64,000 nucleotides of DNA from an uncultured Paracoccaceae bacterium (GCA_913062865.1 CAJXWO010000004.1:1-64000); one strand, 5' to 3'; shown: positions 26,744 to 37,789, counted from the first letter of the stretch. The notes: a model not told the origin generated them from the letters alone. Numbers and translations: made by a program.

Positions 26744-27466
26744 ATGCCCAACCCAACCGCCGCGATGCTGGTGATCGGCGACGAAATCCTTTCGGGCCGC
26801 ACACGGGACGCTAACATGCATTACCTGGCCCAAGAGCTGTGCAAGGTGGGCATCGACCTGTGCGAGGTGCGCATCGTGTCCGACAAGCGCGAGGCGATCA
26901 TTGCGGCGACCAAGGCACTGGCGGGGGCCTATGACAGCCTCTTCACCTCGGGCGGGATCGGGCCCACCCATGACGATATCACCGCCGAGTGCATCGCCGC
27001 GGCGTTCGATATGCCCATCGGCATCCGCGATGACGCCCGCGCGATTCTTCAGGCCCATTACAACGCCCAGGGGTCCGAGTTGAACGAGGCGCGGTTGCGC
27101 ATGGCGCGTATCCCCGATGGCGCGACGCTGATCGAGAACCCCGTCTCGGCCGCGCCGGGCTTCACCCTGCAGAACGTCCATGTGATGGCCGGGGTGCCCA
27201 GCGTGTTCCAGGCCATGGTGGCCAGCGTACTGCCCACGCTGACCGGGGGCGCGCCTCTGCTCAGCCAGACGATCCGCATCGACCGTGGCGAGGGCGATAT
27301 CGCCGGGCCGCTGTCGACCCTCGCCGAGCAATATCCCGCGCTTTCCATCGGATCCTACCCGTTCATTCGAAACGGCGCGTATGGCGCGAATATCGTGATC
27401 CGGGGTAGCGATGGCACACAGGTCGATGCCGCGGTCCAATCGCTCAGGGAGTTGTTCCCGGAATGA
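26744..27466 (+). CDS. CinA N-terminal/MoaB-like molybdopterin-binding domain protein
   Basis: The 240-residue protein consists of a single molybdopterin-binding (MoCF) domain: MLVIGDEILSGRTRDANMHYLAQELCKVGIDLCEVRIVSD and FTSGGIGPTHDDITAECIAAAF. It lacks the C-terminal deamidase part of full CinA. Stand-alone proteins of this type are of uncertain function; pyrophosphatase activity on ADP-ribose or FAD is known for some CinA N-terminal domains. AGGAG lies 7 bases before ATG 26744; GTG 26738 is too close to it. It overlaps the next gene by 4 bp. Confidence 0.88.
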   Translation: MPNPTAAMLVIGDEILSGRTRDANMHYLAQELCKVGIDLCEVRIVSDKREAIIAATKALAGAYDSLFTSGGIGPTHDDITAECIAAAFDMPIGIRDDARAILQAHYNAQGSELNEARLRMARIPDGATLIENPVSAAPGFTLQNVHVMAGVPSVFQAMVASVLPTLTGGAPLLSQTIRIDRGEGDIAGPLSTLAEQYPALSIGSYPFIRNGAYGANIVIRGSDGTQVDAAVQSLRELFPE

Positions 27467-28188
27467 CGCTGGCGCTTGCCGATCTGCGGGCGGCGATCGG
27501 GGCCACATGGCCCGCGGCCGAGACGATGCAGATCGGACCCTGGACCCTGCGCAACGGCGCGGGCGGCGGGAAACGCGTTTCGGCGGCGACGGCGGACGGT
27601 CCGGTGACGGATGAAGACCTGACGATGGCCGAAGCCGCGATGAGCGACATGGGGCAGACGCCGCTTTTCTGCATCTGGCCCGGGGACGAGGCGCTCGATA
27701 CGCTGCTGGCCGAACGGGGCTACGACATCGTCGATCCCACGATCAGTTGGCACTGTCCGATCCAAATGCTGACCGATCTGGATGTGCCACGGGTCATGAC
27801 CTTTGCCGTGTGGGAGCCGCTGGCCATCATGCGCGAGCTTTGGGCCGAGGGCGGCATCGGCCCCGACAGGCTGGCCATCATGGAGCGTTGCAACGCCCCC
27901 AAGATCGGCATCCTGGGCCGCATCAATGACAAGCCCGGCGGCACTGCATTCTGCGCAGTCCATGGGTCCATCGCCATAGTTCATGCACTGGAAATCCGCG
28001 ACAACGCCCGCCGGCAGGGTCTTGGCAAATGGATGATGCGCCGCGCCGCCCTTTGGGCTGCGGAAGAAGGGGCGCGGACCATGGCCGTGCTTTGCACCCG
28101 TGCCAATGCGCCCGCCAACGGGCTTTATACCGCGCTCGGCATGACCCAGGGGCCCGGCTATCATTACCGGATCAGGAGGAGCCCATGA
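27463..28188 (+). CDS. GNAT-family N-acetyltransferase
   Basis: This is a 241-residue protein whose C-terminal half carries the GNAT fold: ALEIRDNARRQGLGKWMMRRAALWAAEEGARTMAVLCTRANAPANGLYTALGM (acetyl-CoA loop R-R-Q-G-L-G-K at about residue 184). The N-terminal half is less conserved and may be a degenerate GNAT repeat. ATGA overlaps link it to the CinA-like gene upstream and the AhpD-like gene downstream, so the three are translationally coupled. The substrate is unknown. Confidence 0.87.
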   Translation: MTLALADLRAAIGATWPAAETMQIGPWTLRNGAGGGKRVSAATADGPVTDEDLTMAEAAMSDMGQTPLFCIWPGDEALDTLLAERGYDIVDPTISWHCPIQMLTDLDVPRVMTFAVWEPLAIMRELWAEGGIGPDRLAIMERCNAPKIGILGRINDKPGGTAFCAVHGSIAIVHALEIRDNARRQGLGKWMMRRAALWAAEEGARTMAVLCTRANAPANGLYTALGMTQGPGYHYRIRRSP

Positions 28189-28757
28189 CCGACACCACCC
28201 GCCCGACCGCGCTTGACCTGCCCATGGTCGATCCGCTGCCCGAGGCCACGCAGAAATACTTCGACATCTGTCAGGACAAGCTGGGCATGGTTCCCAATGT
28301 CCTGCGTGCTTATGCCTTCGATATCGACAAGCTGAATGCCTTCACCGCGCTTTATAACGATCTCATGCTGGCCGATAGCGGCCTGACCAAGCTTGAGCGC
28401 GAGATGATCGCGGTGGTGGTGAGTTCGGTCAACAAATGCTTCTACTGCCTGACCGCCCATGGCGCCGCGGTGCGCGCATTGTCGGGCGACCCCAAGCTGG
28501 GCGAGATGATGGTGATGAACTGGCGCGTGGCCGATCTGCCCGAGAGGCAAAAAGCGATGCTGGCCTTCGCCGAAAAGATGACCCGCGCCAGTGCCGAGAT
28601 CGTCGAAGCCGACCGCGCGGCGCTGCGCGACCAGGGCTTCAGCGACCGCGACATCTGGGACATCGCCAATGTGGCCGGGTTCTTCAACATGACCAACCGG
28701 GTGGCCAGCGCCACCGACATGCGCCCGAACGACGAATACCACGCGCAGGCGCGATGA
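28185..28757 (+). CDS. AhpD-like carboxymuconolactone decarboxylase-fold peroxidase-related protein
   Basis: The 190-residue protein of the uncharacterised peroxidase-related family has the AhpD core: LTKLEREMIAVVVSSVNKCFYCLTAHGAAVRAL, with the CxxC (Cys-Phe-Tyr-Cys) pair and downstream histidine at about residues 85-92, and FSDRDIWDIANVAGFFNMTNRVASATDM. Relatives reduce peroxides or act as disulfide partners. The ATG lies in a 4-bp overlap with the GNAT gene and its stop overlaps the OmpA-like gene. Confidence 0.9.
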   Translation: MTDTTRPTALDLPMVDPLPEATQKYFDICQDKLGMVPNVLRAYAFDIDKLNAFTALYNDLMLADSGLTKLEREMIAVVVSSVNKCFYCLTAHGAAVRALSGDPKLGEMMVMNWRVADLPERQKAMLAFAEKMTRASAEIVEADRAALRDQGFSDRDIWDIANVAGFFNMTNRVASATDMRPNDEYHAQAR

Positions 28758-29710
28758 TCCGTGCGGCGGCCATAGCCTGGGCGCTGGCCGCGGCCGGTCC
28801 GCTTTGTGCGCTTGACCTCTCGGTGCCGTCCAACGCCCGACAGATGGCGCAATCGGTCCGTTCTCCGGACAGCTATGCCCTGCCGACGGGTCCGTTCGAC
28901 GGCACGGCAGTGCCAAGCATCACCGTCGAGGGCAGCGTGCTGCGTCAGGCCTGGCGCGTGGAACGGCCGGGGCTTACCACCTTGCAGCTGATGTCTCCGC
29001 TGCGACGGCAGCTCACCGACGCCGGGTACGATATCCTGCTCGATTGTTCGACGCACGCCTGTGGCGGGTTCGACTTCCGGTTCGGCACCGAGGTACTGCC
29101 CGGTCCGTCCATGTTCGTGAGCCTGACCGATTTCCGCTTTCTCTCAGCCGCGCGGCGCGGCGGGGACCGGCCCGCGGAGGTGGTTTCGGTCCTGGTCAGT
29201 GCCACCCGCAACGAGGGATTTCTGCAGATCATCCGCGTGGCGGACCCCGCAGCGCCCGAGGCCCGGATCACTGCCGAGGGTGGCACGGTGCTGCCCTCCG
29301 AGCGGGGGACACCATCCGGGACTGCCACGTTGCTGTCGCTGGAAGAGTCGCTCGACCAGTCGGGACGTGTCGTGCTCGAGGATCTCGATTTCGAGACCGG
29401 CACAACCACGCTGGGCCAGGGGCCCTATGCCTCGCTTGCCGACCTTGCCGCCTACTTGGCCGCCCATCCCGCGCGGCAGATCATGCTGGTCGGGCACACC
29501 GACAGCACCGGCAGTCTCGAGGCTAACAGGAGCATTTCTCGCGCGCGGGCCGAATCCGTTCTTGACCGGCTGGTGCAGGACCATGGCGCCGATCCCGCAC
29601 GGTTGAGCGCCGAAGGTACCGGATACCTCGCTCCGCGCGCATCCAACCTGACCCCCGAGGGGCGCGAGGCCAATCGCAGAGTCGAGGCGGTGCTGATCTC
29701 CACGGAATGA
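28754..29710 (+). CDS. OmpA-family outer membrane/periplasmic protein
   Basis: The 318-residue protein has a signal peptide (MIRAAAIAWALAAAGPLCA, about 19 residues). A central part follows without a recognised domain, then a C-terminal OmpA peptidoglycan-binding domain at about residues 205-318: LEDLDFETGTTTLG, IMLVGHTDSTGSLEANRSISRARAESVLDRL, and GREANRRVEAVL. The aspartate and arginine that bind diaminopimelate are present. There is no beta-barrel region, so it is probably periplasmic or envelope-anchored. It is the last gene of the four-gene ATGA-linked run starting at 26744. Confidence 0.88.
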   Translation: MIRAAAIAWALAAAGPLCALDLSVPSNARQMAQSVRSPDSYALPTGPFDGTAVPSITVEGSVLRQAWRVERPGLTTLQLMSPLRRQLTDAGYDILLDCSTHACGGFDFRFGTEVLPGPSMFVSLTDFRFLSAARRGGDRPAEVVSVLVSATRNEGFLQIIRVADPAAPEARITAEGGTVLPSERGTPSGTATLLSLEESLDQSGRVVLEDLDFETGTTTLGQGPYASLADLAAYLAAHPARQIMLVGHTDSTGSLEANRSISRARAESVLDRLVQDHGADPARLSAEGTGYLAPRASNLTPEGREANRRVEAVLISTE

Positions 29711-29740
29711 AAAAAGGGCGCTGTCACGAAAACAGCGCCC
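29710..29740 (-). terminator. Intrinsic terminator of the LysR gene
   Basis: GGGCGCTGT (29716-29724) and ACAGCGCCC (29732-29740) form a 9-bp stem with a 7-base loop. On the minus strand it is followed by six T (29715-29710). It therefore terminates the leftward LysR gene ending at 29780; on the plus strand the hairpin lacks a T-tract but may still act after the OmpA-like gene. Confidence 0.9.
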
Positions 29741-29779
29741 AGGTCACACAAGGGATGGGGGTGTTTCAGGGGCGGGCCG

Positions 29780-30685
29780 TCACCAGTTGATCGGGCCCTT
29801 GTCGGCGAAAGCACGGACAAGAAAATCGATGAACGCCCGCACCTTGGGCTGGGTGAAGCGACCCGGCGGATAGACTGCGTAGATGCCCTGCATCTCGACC
29901 GGCAGGTCCGGGATCGCGTCCTCGACCAGACCTTTTTCCATCGCATCCGCGTACAGGAACGAAGGCAGGTAGGCGATGCCAAGCCCCGAGATCGCCGCGT
30001 TCAGAAGCGACTGACCGTCATTCACGCTCAGCCAGCCGGCGGTGCGGATCTGACGCTTTTCGCCCGAGGGCGCGGTGACCTTCCAGACATTGCCCGAGGA
30101 TTGGCTGGAATAGTGCAGAAGCTTGTGTTCGTTCAGATCGTCGATCCGCTGGGGGCGTCCATATTTCTGGAAATAGCTGGGCGAGGCGATCATGCGCTTG
30201 GTCGTCTCGGTCAGCTTGCGGGCGCGCAGGCTGCTGTCCTCCAGCTCGCCGATGCGCACGGCCATGTCGAAGCCCTCAGAGATCAGCTCCACATAGCGGT
30301 TGTTCAGCACCATGTTCACGGTGATGTCCGGAAACTCCGACAGGAACTCGCCCAGGACCGGGCTCAGGTGATTGACCCCGAAATCGGTCGCGACCGAAAT
30401 CCGCAGAACCCCCGAGGGCGCCGATTGCATGGATGTGACCAGAGCGTCGGCCTCTCCGGCATCGTTCAGAACACGGCGGGCGCGGTCATAATAGGCAAGG
30501 CCGATCTCGGTCGGGCTGACCCGGCGCGTGGTGCGGTTTAGCAGACGCGCGCCCAACCGGGCTTCAAGTGACGAGACATGCTTGGAGACGGCGGATTTCG
30601 AGATCCCCATCTTCTTTGCGGCGTCGGTAAAGCCACCCTGGTCGACGACCGTGGCGAAAGCTTCCATTTCCGTAAGGCGGTCCAT
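29780..30685 (-). CDS. LysR-family transcriptional regulator
   Basis: The 301-residue regulator has an N-terminal winged HTH (MEAFATVVDQGGFTDAAKKMGISKSAVSKHVSSLEARLGARLLNRTTRRV) and a PBP2 CrgA-like effector domain (GVLRISVATDFGVNHLSPVLGEFLSEFPDI; LLNAAISGLGIAYLPSFLYADAMEKG). Met at 30685 is the only start consistent with the family; the frame to 30889 crosses into fadH. It follows fadH on the same strand after 136 bases and could be read through from it. Targets are not apparent. Confidence 0.9.
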   Translation of the reverse strand: MDRLTEMEAFATVVDQGGFTDAAKKMGISKSAVSKHVSSLEARLGARLLNRTTRRVSPTEIGLAYYDRARRVLNDAGEADALVTSMQSAPSGVLRISVATDFGVNHLSPVLGEFLSEFPDITVNMVLNNRYVELISEGFDMAVRIGELEDSSLRARKLTETTKRMIASPSYFQKYGRPQRIDDLNEHKLLHYSSQSSGNVWKVTAPSGEKRQIRTAGWLSVNDGQSLLNAAISGLGIAYLPSFLYADAMEKGLVEDAIPDLPVEMQGIYAVYPPGRFTQPKVRAFIDFLVRAFADKGPINW

Positions 30686-30821
30686 ACAGGGTCCCCATTC
30701 TTTCCTTCGGCGTTCCAGAAGGGTATCGCCGGGAAATCGGGCGCGAATGGGACGTGGGGCAGACAATATCGCGGTTTTCTGGGGCAGTGTCGCGGCGCCG
30801 GAAACGACCGGTGCCGCATTC

Positions 30822-32921
<2,100 letters not shown>

Positions 32922-32946
32922 TCACTTGACGCAGGCCGCCCTTAGG

Positions 32947-33306
32947 TCAACTGCCGCGATAGGTCGAATAACCGTAAGGCGACAGCAACAACGGCACATG
33001 ATAATGAGCCTCGGGGTCAGCCATGCCGAACCGGATCGGCACCTGGTCCAGGAACAGCGGCGCTTCGCCCGCAAGCCCGGCGGCACGCAGATAGTCGCCC
33101 GCGAAAAAGACCAACTCGTAGGTTCCCGCCTCGAACGCGTCCTTGGGCAGGATCGGCGCATCGGTGCGGCCGTCGGTATTTGTCACCGCCTCGGCGATCT
33201 TGCGGTGGGAATTGCCGCTGACCCGGTAGAGCGCAATCGTCAGCCCCGCCGCCGGACGCCCCCGGGCCGTGTCCAGAACATGGGTAGTCAGGTATCCTTG
33301 GGCCAT
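32947..33306 (-). CDS. uraH: 5-hydroxyisourate hydrolase (transthyretin-like)
   Basis: The 119-residue enzyme hydrolyses 5-hydroxyisourate, the product of urate oxidation, to OHCU. Signatures are [17 protein letters not shown] at the N-terminus (catalytic His9), the central arginine region, and the C-terminal YRGS tetrapeptide diagnostic of HIU hydrolases as opposed to transthyretin. AGGAG lies 8 bases before ATG 33306; the upstream ATG at 33312 is only 2 bases from it. It is divergent from the gene for the next two steps. Confidence 0.95.
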   Translation of the reverse strand: MAQGYLTTHVLDTARGRPAAGLTIALYRVSGNSHRKIAEAVTNTDGRTDAPILPKDAFEAGTYELVFFAGDYLRAAGLAGEAPLFLDQVPIRFGMADPEAHYHVPLLLSPYGYSTYRGS

Positions 33307-33347
33307 GCGCATGTCTCCTGTGCGGTGCCCGGCCATAATGCAGGGCT

Positions 33348-33369
33348 GCGCCCCCTTGTGAAGGGGCGC
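33348..33369. other. Hairpin in the uraH/puuE divergent region
   Basis: GCGCCCCC-TT and AAGGGGCGC around a GTG loop form a stem with one bulged C, midway between the uraH start (33306) and the puuE-uraD start (33412). No T-tract follows on either strand. It could be an operator or a leader hairpin; nothing more can be said from sequence. Confidence 0.35.
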
Positions 33370-33411
33370 GAAACAGGGTGTTGTGCAGGTCTGCAAGAAA
33401 AACGGACCCGG

Positions 33412-34827
33412 ATGATGACTCGCTACCCGCGCAACACCTATGGCTATGGCCCAATCCCGCCCGACCCGCAGTGGCCCGGCTGCGCGAAGATCGCGGTGCA
33501 ATTCGTACTGAATTACGAAGAGGGCGGTGAGAATTCGGTGCTGCATGGCGATGCCGCCTCCGAGGCGTTCCTGTCCGATATCGCGGGTGCCCAGCCATGG
33601 CCGGGCCAGCGGCACTGGAACATGGAATCGATCTATGACTACGGCGCGCGGGCGGGCTTCTGGCGACTGCACCGCCTCTTCACCGGCGCGGGCATCCCGG
33701 TCACGATCTACGGTGTCGCCACCGCGTTGGCGCGCAGCCCCGCCCAGGTCGAAGCCATGAAGGCCGCAGGCTGGGAGATCGCCAGCCACGGTCTGAAATG
33801 GGTCGAACACAAGGATATGCCCGAAGCCGAGGAACGCGACGCCATCGCCGAGGCGATCCGCCTGCATACCGAGGTCGTGGGCGACCGTCCGCGCGGCTGG
33901 TACACGGGGCGTTGTTCGGAAAACACCGTGCGGCTTATCGCCGAAGAGGGCGGGTTCGACTATGTCTCCGACACTTATGACGACGACCTGCCCTATTGGC
34001 TGCGCGTGGGCGAGCGGGATCAGCTGATCATTCCCTACACGCTCGAAGCCAATGACATGCGCTTTGCCACCGCACCCGGCTACATCACGGGCGCGCAGTT
34101 CTACCAGTATCTCAAGGATACCTTTGACACGCTCTATGCCGAAGGGGCCGACGGCGCGCCCAAGATGATGAGCGTGGGGCTGCATTGCCGCCTGATCGGA
34201 CGGCCGGGCAAGCTGGCCGGGCTCAAGCGCTTCATCGAGTATATCCAGTCCCATGAGGGCGTCTGGTGTCCCCGGCGGATCGACATCGCCCGGCACTGGG
34301 CGAATACCCACCCGCCGCACGGCGCGGAACGGCCCAGCGCGATGGATAAAGAGACCTTTGTCGCGCGCTTCGGCGGCGTCTTCGAGCATTCGCCCTGGAT
34401 CGCCGAAGGGGCCCATGGGCTTGAGCTGGGCCGGGCCCATGACTGCCCCGCCGGGCTGCACAATGCCCTTGCCCGCGTATTCCGCAGCGCGACCCAAGAG
34501 GCGCGGCTGGGCGTCTTGCGCGCGCATCCGGACCTTGCGGGCAAGCTGGCCGCGGCCAAGCGGCTGACGGCCGAGTCGACCTCGGAACAGGCCAGCGCCG
34601 GGCTTGACGCGGTGACCGATGCTGAACGCGCGCGCTTCACCGAGCTGAACGATTCCTACACCGCCAAACACGGCTTTCCCTTCATCATCGCCGTGCGCGA
34701 CCACGACAAGGCCGGTATCCTTGCCGCGTTCGAACGGCGCCTGTCCAACCCGACCGAGGCCGAGTTCGACGAGGCCTGCCGCCAGGTCGAACGCATCGCC
34801 CGTCTGCGGCTGGAGGACATGCTGTGA
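33412..34827 (+). CDS. puuE: Bifunctional allantoinase (PuuE) / OHCU decarboxylase (UraD) fusion
   Basis: The 471-residue fusion protein has an N-terminal part (about 1-305) that is a metal-independent allantoinase of the polysaccharide-deacetylase fold ([44 protein letters not shown]). The C-terminal part (about 310-471) is OHCU decarboxylase: [32 protein letters not shown] and [20 protein letters not shown]. Together they convert OHCU to S-allantoin and then allantoate, directly after the UraH step. Two adjacent ATG codons (33412, 33415) are possible; neither has a strong ribosome site. The next gene overlaps by 4 bp. Confidence 0.93.
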   Translation: MMTRYPRNTYGYGPIPPDPQWPGCAKIAVQFVLNYEEGGENSVLHGDAASEAFLSDIAGAQPWPGQRHWNMESIYDYGARAGFWRLHRLFTGAGIPVTIYGVATALARSPAQVEAMKAAGWEIASHGLKWVEHKDMPEAEERDAIAEAIRLHTEVVGDRPRGWYTGRCSENTVRLIAEEGGFDYVSDTYDDDLPYWLRVGERDQLIIPYTLEANDMRFATAPGYITGAQFYQYLKDTFDTLYAEGADGAPKMMSVGLHCRLIGRPGKLAGLKRFIEYIQSHEGVWCPRRIDIARHWANTHPPHGAERPSAMDKETFVARFGGVFEHSPWIAEGAHGLELGRAHDCPAGLHNALARVFRSATQEARLGVLRAHPDLAGKLAAAKRLTAESTSEQASAGLDAVTDAERARFTELNDSYTAKHGFPFIIAVRDHDKAGILAAFERRLSNPTEAEFDEACRQVERIARLRLEDML

Positions 34828-35645
34828 GGACCTACGCCTTTCCTCCCGGCGGTCACCCGGGCCAGAACAACAACCCCGAGGGCACGGCCATCTTCACCGA
34901 TGCCTATGCCGTCATCCCCGCCCACACCCAGCGCGACATCGTCACGAGCTTCTTCCCAAACTGGCTGAGCATGCGCGCCTGGATCCTGGCGCGTCCGCTC
35001 AGCGGGTTCGCCGAAACCTTTGCCCAATACGCGGTCGAACTGGCCCCGGGCGGCGGCAGCGCCGAGCCCGAGCCCGATATCGCCGCGCAGGCTGCGATCT
35101 TTGTCGCCTTCGGCACCCTGCGCCTGTCCATCGGCGGCGCGCGCGAGGATATCGAGGCCGGCCATTTCGTCTATATCCCCGCAGGGGCCCGGTGGGAGAT
35201 CTGGAACACCTCGGACAAACCGGCGGGCTTTCACTGGATCCGCAAGCGGTACGAACGCATCGACACGCTGAACCCGCTCGAGGCCTTCGTGATCCATGAA
35301 AGCAGGGTCGAGAAAGCCTCCATGCCCGATTGCGACGGGGTCTGGGCGACTCAGCGCTTTTTCGATCCGTTCGACGTGCGGCACGATTTTCACGTCAACA
35401 TCGTCAACTTCCAGCCGGGCGGGCGTATTCCCTTTGCCGAGACCCATGTGATGGAGCACGGGCTTTATGTGTTGCAGGGCACCGCGCGGTATCTGTTGAA
35501 CCGCGATTGGGTCGAGGTCGGCCCAGGCGATTTCATGTGGCTGCGCGCCTTTTGTCCGCAGGCCTGCGTGGCCACCGGGGATGAGCCGTTCCGCTACCTG
35601 CTTTACAAGGACGTGAACCGCCATCCTTCCCTGACCTTGGCCTGA
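34824..35645 (+). CDS. allE: (S)-ureidoglycine aminohydrolase, bicupin
   Basis: The 273-residue bicupin releases ammonia from (S)-ureidoglycine to give (S)-ureidoglycolate. The first cupin covers roughly 60-130. The second, with the metal site, is in [49 protein letters not shown] (His, His, Gln and the later His/Cys region), at about 205-255. The start is GTG in a GTGA overlap with the upstream stop. The allantoate amidohydrolase that would supply the substrate is not in the window. Confidence 0.92.
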   Translation: MRTYAFPPGGHPGQNNNPEGTAIFTDAYAVIPAHTQRDIVTSFFPNWLSMRAWILARPLSGFAETFAQYAVELAPGGGSAEPEPDIAAQAAIFVAFGTLRLSIGGAREDIEAGHFVYIPAGARWEIWNTSDKPAGFHWIRKRYERIDTLNPLEAFVIHESRVEKASMPDCDGVWATQRFFDPFDVRHDFHVNIVNFQPGGRIPFAETHVMEHGLYVLQGTARYLLNRDWVEVGPGDFMWLRAFCPQACVATGDEPFRYLLYKDVNRHPSLTLA

Positions 35646-35649
35646 CCCG

Positions 35650-36132
35650 ATGACGACCGTGACCGCCCAGCCCCTGACCGGCCAAGCCTTTGCCCCCTAT
35701 GGCGATGTGCTCGACTGTACGGGCGCGCCCGACAAGATCATCAACCAAGGGCTTTGCGGGCGCTGGCACGACCGCGCGTCGCTCGATTTCGGCCCCGGGG
35801 GGCGTGCGGGGATCAGCCTGTTCCTGGCCGAGCCGCGCAGCCTGCCCTACCGGATCGAACTGGTGGAGCGGCACCCGGAGGGCAGCCAGGCATTCCTGCC
35901 GATGCATGACCTGCCGTGGCTTGTCATCGTGGCCGAGGCCGGAGACACGCCCGGCCCAATCCAAGCCTTCCTCGCCGGTCCCGGCCAGGGCATCAACTTC
36001 CATCGCGGCACCTGGCACGGGGTGCTGACACCGCTCCATGCGCCGGGGCGTTTTGCCGTGGTCGACCGGATCGGGACCACACCGAACCTGCAGGAACACT
36101 GGCTCAAGAGCCCCGTGACGATCACCGCCTGA
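35650..36132 (+). CDS. allA: Ureidoglycolate lyase
   Basis: The 160-residue protein of the AllA family splits (S)-ureidoglycolate into glyoxylate and urea, the last step of the allantoin route. Conserved features are LTGQAFAPYGDVLDCTGAP at the N-terminus, VERHPEGSQAFLPM in the middle, and the C-terminal GINFHRGTWHGVLTPL cupin histidines. It begins 4 bases after allE, in the same operon. A GC-rich hairpin without T-tract follows (36132-36155). Confidence 0.94.
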   Translation: MTTVTAQPLTGQAFAPYGDVLDCTGAPDKIINQGLCGRWHDRASLDFGPGGRAGISLFLAEPRSLPYRIELVERHPEGSQAFLPMHDLPWLVIVAEAGDTPGPIQAFLAGPGQGINFHRGTWHGVLTPLHAPGRFAVVDRIGTTPNLQEHWLKSPVTITA

Positions 36133-36167
36133 CGGGGGCTGGACGTAGCCCCGGGGCGCTGGCAGAA

Positions 36168-36177
36168 TTTGATCAAA
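36168..36177. promoter_or_regulatory. Palindrome TTTGATCAAA before the class III aminotransferase
   Basis: A perfect 10-base palindrome lies 20 bases before the aminotransferase start and just before its CCGGAGG ribosome site. It may be an operator, but the sequence is short and AT-rich and could occur by chance. Confidence 0.25.
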
Positions 36178-36197
36178 CCCTGTCCCGGAGGTGCGCC

Positions 36198-37547
36198 ATG
36201 CGCGACGACAATTTCCTGAAAGAGAACAACGCCCGCCACCTCTGGCATCCGATGGGCCACCCCGGCGAGGCGCAAGAGCATACGCCGCGCATCATCAAGG
36301 GGGCCCAAGGCGTCCATATCACCGATATCGACGGGCACAACGCGGTCGATGCCGTGGGCGGGCTCTGGTGCGTGAATCTGGGCTATTCCAACGACGTGGT
36401 CAAAGACGCCATCGCGAAGCAGCTATACGATCTGCCCTATTACTCGGCCTTCGCCGGCACCACCAACCCCACCGCGATCGAGGCCAGCTGGGCCGTGCGC
36501 GAGTTTTTCGCCGACGACGGGATGGAGCGGGTGTTCTTCACCTCGGGCGGCTCCGATTCGGTCGAAACCTGCCTGCGGCTCGCGCGCCAGTACCACCGCC
36601 TGCGGGGCGAGCCCACGCGCACCAAGTTCCTGAGCCTCAAGAAAGGCTATCACGGCACCCATTTCGGGGGCGCCTCGGTCAACGGCAACAACCGGTTCCG
36701 CACCGCCTATGAGCCGCTGTTGCCCGGGGTGTTCCACCTGCCCAGCCCCTACACCTATCGCAACCCGTTCCACGAGACGGACCCCGCGAAGCTCGCCCAA
36801 ATGATCGCCCAGGCGATGGAGGACGAGATCGCGTTCCAAGGCGCGTCCACCATCGCCGCCTTCATCATGGAGCCCATTCAGGGCGCCGGCGGCGTGATCG
36901 TGCCCGACCCCAGCTTCATGGGCCTCATGCGCGATATCTGCGACCGGCATGGCATCTTGCTCATCTCCGACGAAGTCATCACCGGCTTTGGCCGGACCGG
37001 CGACTGGTCCGGTGCGCGGCACTGGGGGGTGCAGCCCGACATGATGTCGACCGCCAAGGGCATCACCAGCGGCTATTTCCCGGTGGGGGCCGCGCTGATG
37101 TCGGGCAAGGTGGCGGAGGTGTTCGAGCACTCGGATGCCGAGGGCGCGATCTTTCACGGCTACACCTATTCCGCCCATCCGGTGGGGGCCGCCGCCGTCA
37201 CGGCCACACTGGCCGAGACCCAACGGCTGGACCTCAAGACCATCGCCGCGGCGCGCGGCGCGCAGCTTTATGACGGCGTGCTGAAACTGGCCGAGACGCA
37301 TGGCATCATCGGCGATGTCCGCGGCGGGCACGGGCTGATGACCGGGGTCGAGATCGTCAGCGACCGCGCTGCCAAGACGCCGATGGACATGGCCACGATG
37401 AAGCGCATTCACCAGGCCACCTACGAGGCCGGCGCGATGGTGCGGCTGGGGATGCACAACATCCTTATGTCGCCGCCGCTCACGATCACCGAGGCTGAGG
37501 TAAGCACGATCCTCACGGCGCTTGATGCGGGCTTCCGCGCCGCCTGA
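36198..37547 (+). CDS. Class III (omega) PLP aminotransferase
   Basis: The 449-residue fold-type I aminotransferase has a phosphate-binding FFTSGGSDSVETCLRLARQYH segment, a cofactor aspartate in ILLISDEVITGFGRTGDW and a Schiff-base lysine in MMSTAKGITSGYFPVGAAL, at about residue 280. The family includes taurine-, putrescine- and beta-alanine-pyruvate transaminases; the amino donor cannot be fixed from sequence. GGAGG precedes ATG 36198. It lies after the allantoin genes but is not the class V ureidoglycine-glyoxylate aminotransferase, so its link to purine breakdown is only positional. Confidence 0.9.
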   Translation: MRDDNFLKENNARHLWHPMGHPGEAQEHTPRIIKGAQGVHITDIDGHNAVDAVGGLWCVNLGYSNDVVKDAIAKQLYDLPYYSAFAGTTNPTAIEASWAVREFFADDGMERVFFTSGGSDSVETCLRLARQYHRLRGEPTRTKFLSLKKGYHGTHFGGASVNGNNRFRTAYEPLLPGVFHLPSPYTYRNPFHETDPAKLAQMIAQAMEDEIAFQGASTIAAFIMEPIQGAGGVIVPDPSFMGLMRDICDRHGILLISDEVITGFGRTGDWSGARHWGVQPDMMSTAKGITSGYFPVGAALMSGKVAEVFEHSDAEGAIFHGYTYSAHPVGAAAVTATLAETQRLDLKTIAAARGAQLYDGVLKLAETHGIIGDVRGGHGLMTGVEIVSDRAAKTPMDMATMKRIHQATYEAGAMVRLGMHNILMSPPLTITEAEVSTILTALDAGFRAA

Positions 37548-37562
37548 TCGGGCGCTGAGATC

Positions 37563-37589
37563 GGGGCAGCCTGCCCCCGTCTTCTTCTT
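37563..37589 (+). terminator. Intrinsic-type terminator after the aminotransferase
   Basis: GGGGCA (37563-37568) and TGCCCC (37572-37577) form a short stem with a 3-base loop, followed by a pyrimidine stretch GTCTTCTTCTT. It sits 15 bases past the stop codon. The pyrimidine stretch is also the beginning of the element shared with the paaZ 3' end. Confidence 0.55.
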
Positions 37590-37674
37590 GGTCCAAATAC
37601 CTTGAGTTCCGAGCAGGTCTGGCCCCGCCAGACCTGCGAGAAATCAAGCGTTTTCGCGCCGTTGGCGCGGAAAC
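37581..37674 (+). repeat. Composite hairpin element upstream of the bd oxidase genes
   Basis: Three units lie back to back. First is CTTCTTCTTGG-N3-AAATACC (37581-37601), also found after paaZ. Second is a hairpin with perfect 11-bp arms GCAGGTCTGGC (37613-37623) and GCCAGACCTGC (37627-37637), flanked by CTTGA (37601-37605) and TCAAG (37645-37649) that can close an outer stem. Third is an inverted repeat GTTTTCGCGCC (37650-37660)/GGCGCGGAAAC (37664-37674), 10 of 11 paired. No ORF is present. It looks like a REP-type intergenic repeat or a processed 3' region. Confidence 0.5.
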
Positions 37675-37741
37675 CCCTTATTCGAACACCTGCCCTGCGC
37701 CCTGCCGTCGCAGAGGGCGGAAAAGCTGCATCTGGTCCCTA

Positions 37742-37762
37742 TGTTCTTTTTCAAGACGAACA
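37742..37762. promoter_or_regulatory. Inverted repeat TGTTC-N11-GAACA before cydA
   Basis: TGTTC (37742-37746) is mirrored by GAACA (37758-37762), ending 28 bases before the cydA start. Its position suits an operator for the oxidase operon. No regulator is adjacent and the half-sites are short. Confidence 0.3.
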
Positions 37763-37789
37763 AACCAGTGGAGCTTAGACGAGGCTGTC

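Noticed and set aside
32947-34704. Long 585-codon minus frame that would fuse uraH to an N-terminal extension
   Set aside because: The extension is antisense to puuE-uraD. UraH is complete from 33306 with a good ribosome site.
36198-37547. Ureidoglycine-glyoxylate aminotransferase as function of the aminotransferase after allA
   Set aside because: That enzyme is of class V, whereas this protein has class III (omega) motifs. AllE already handles ureidoglycine.
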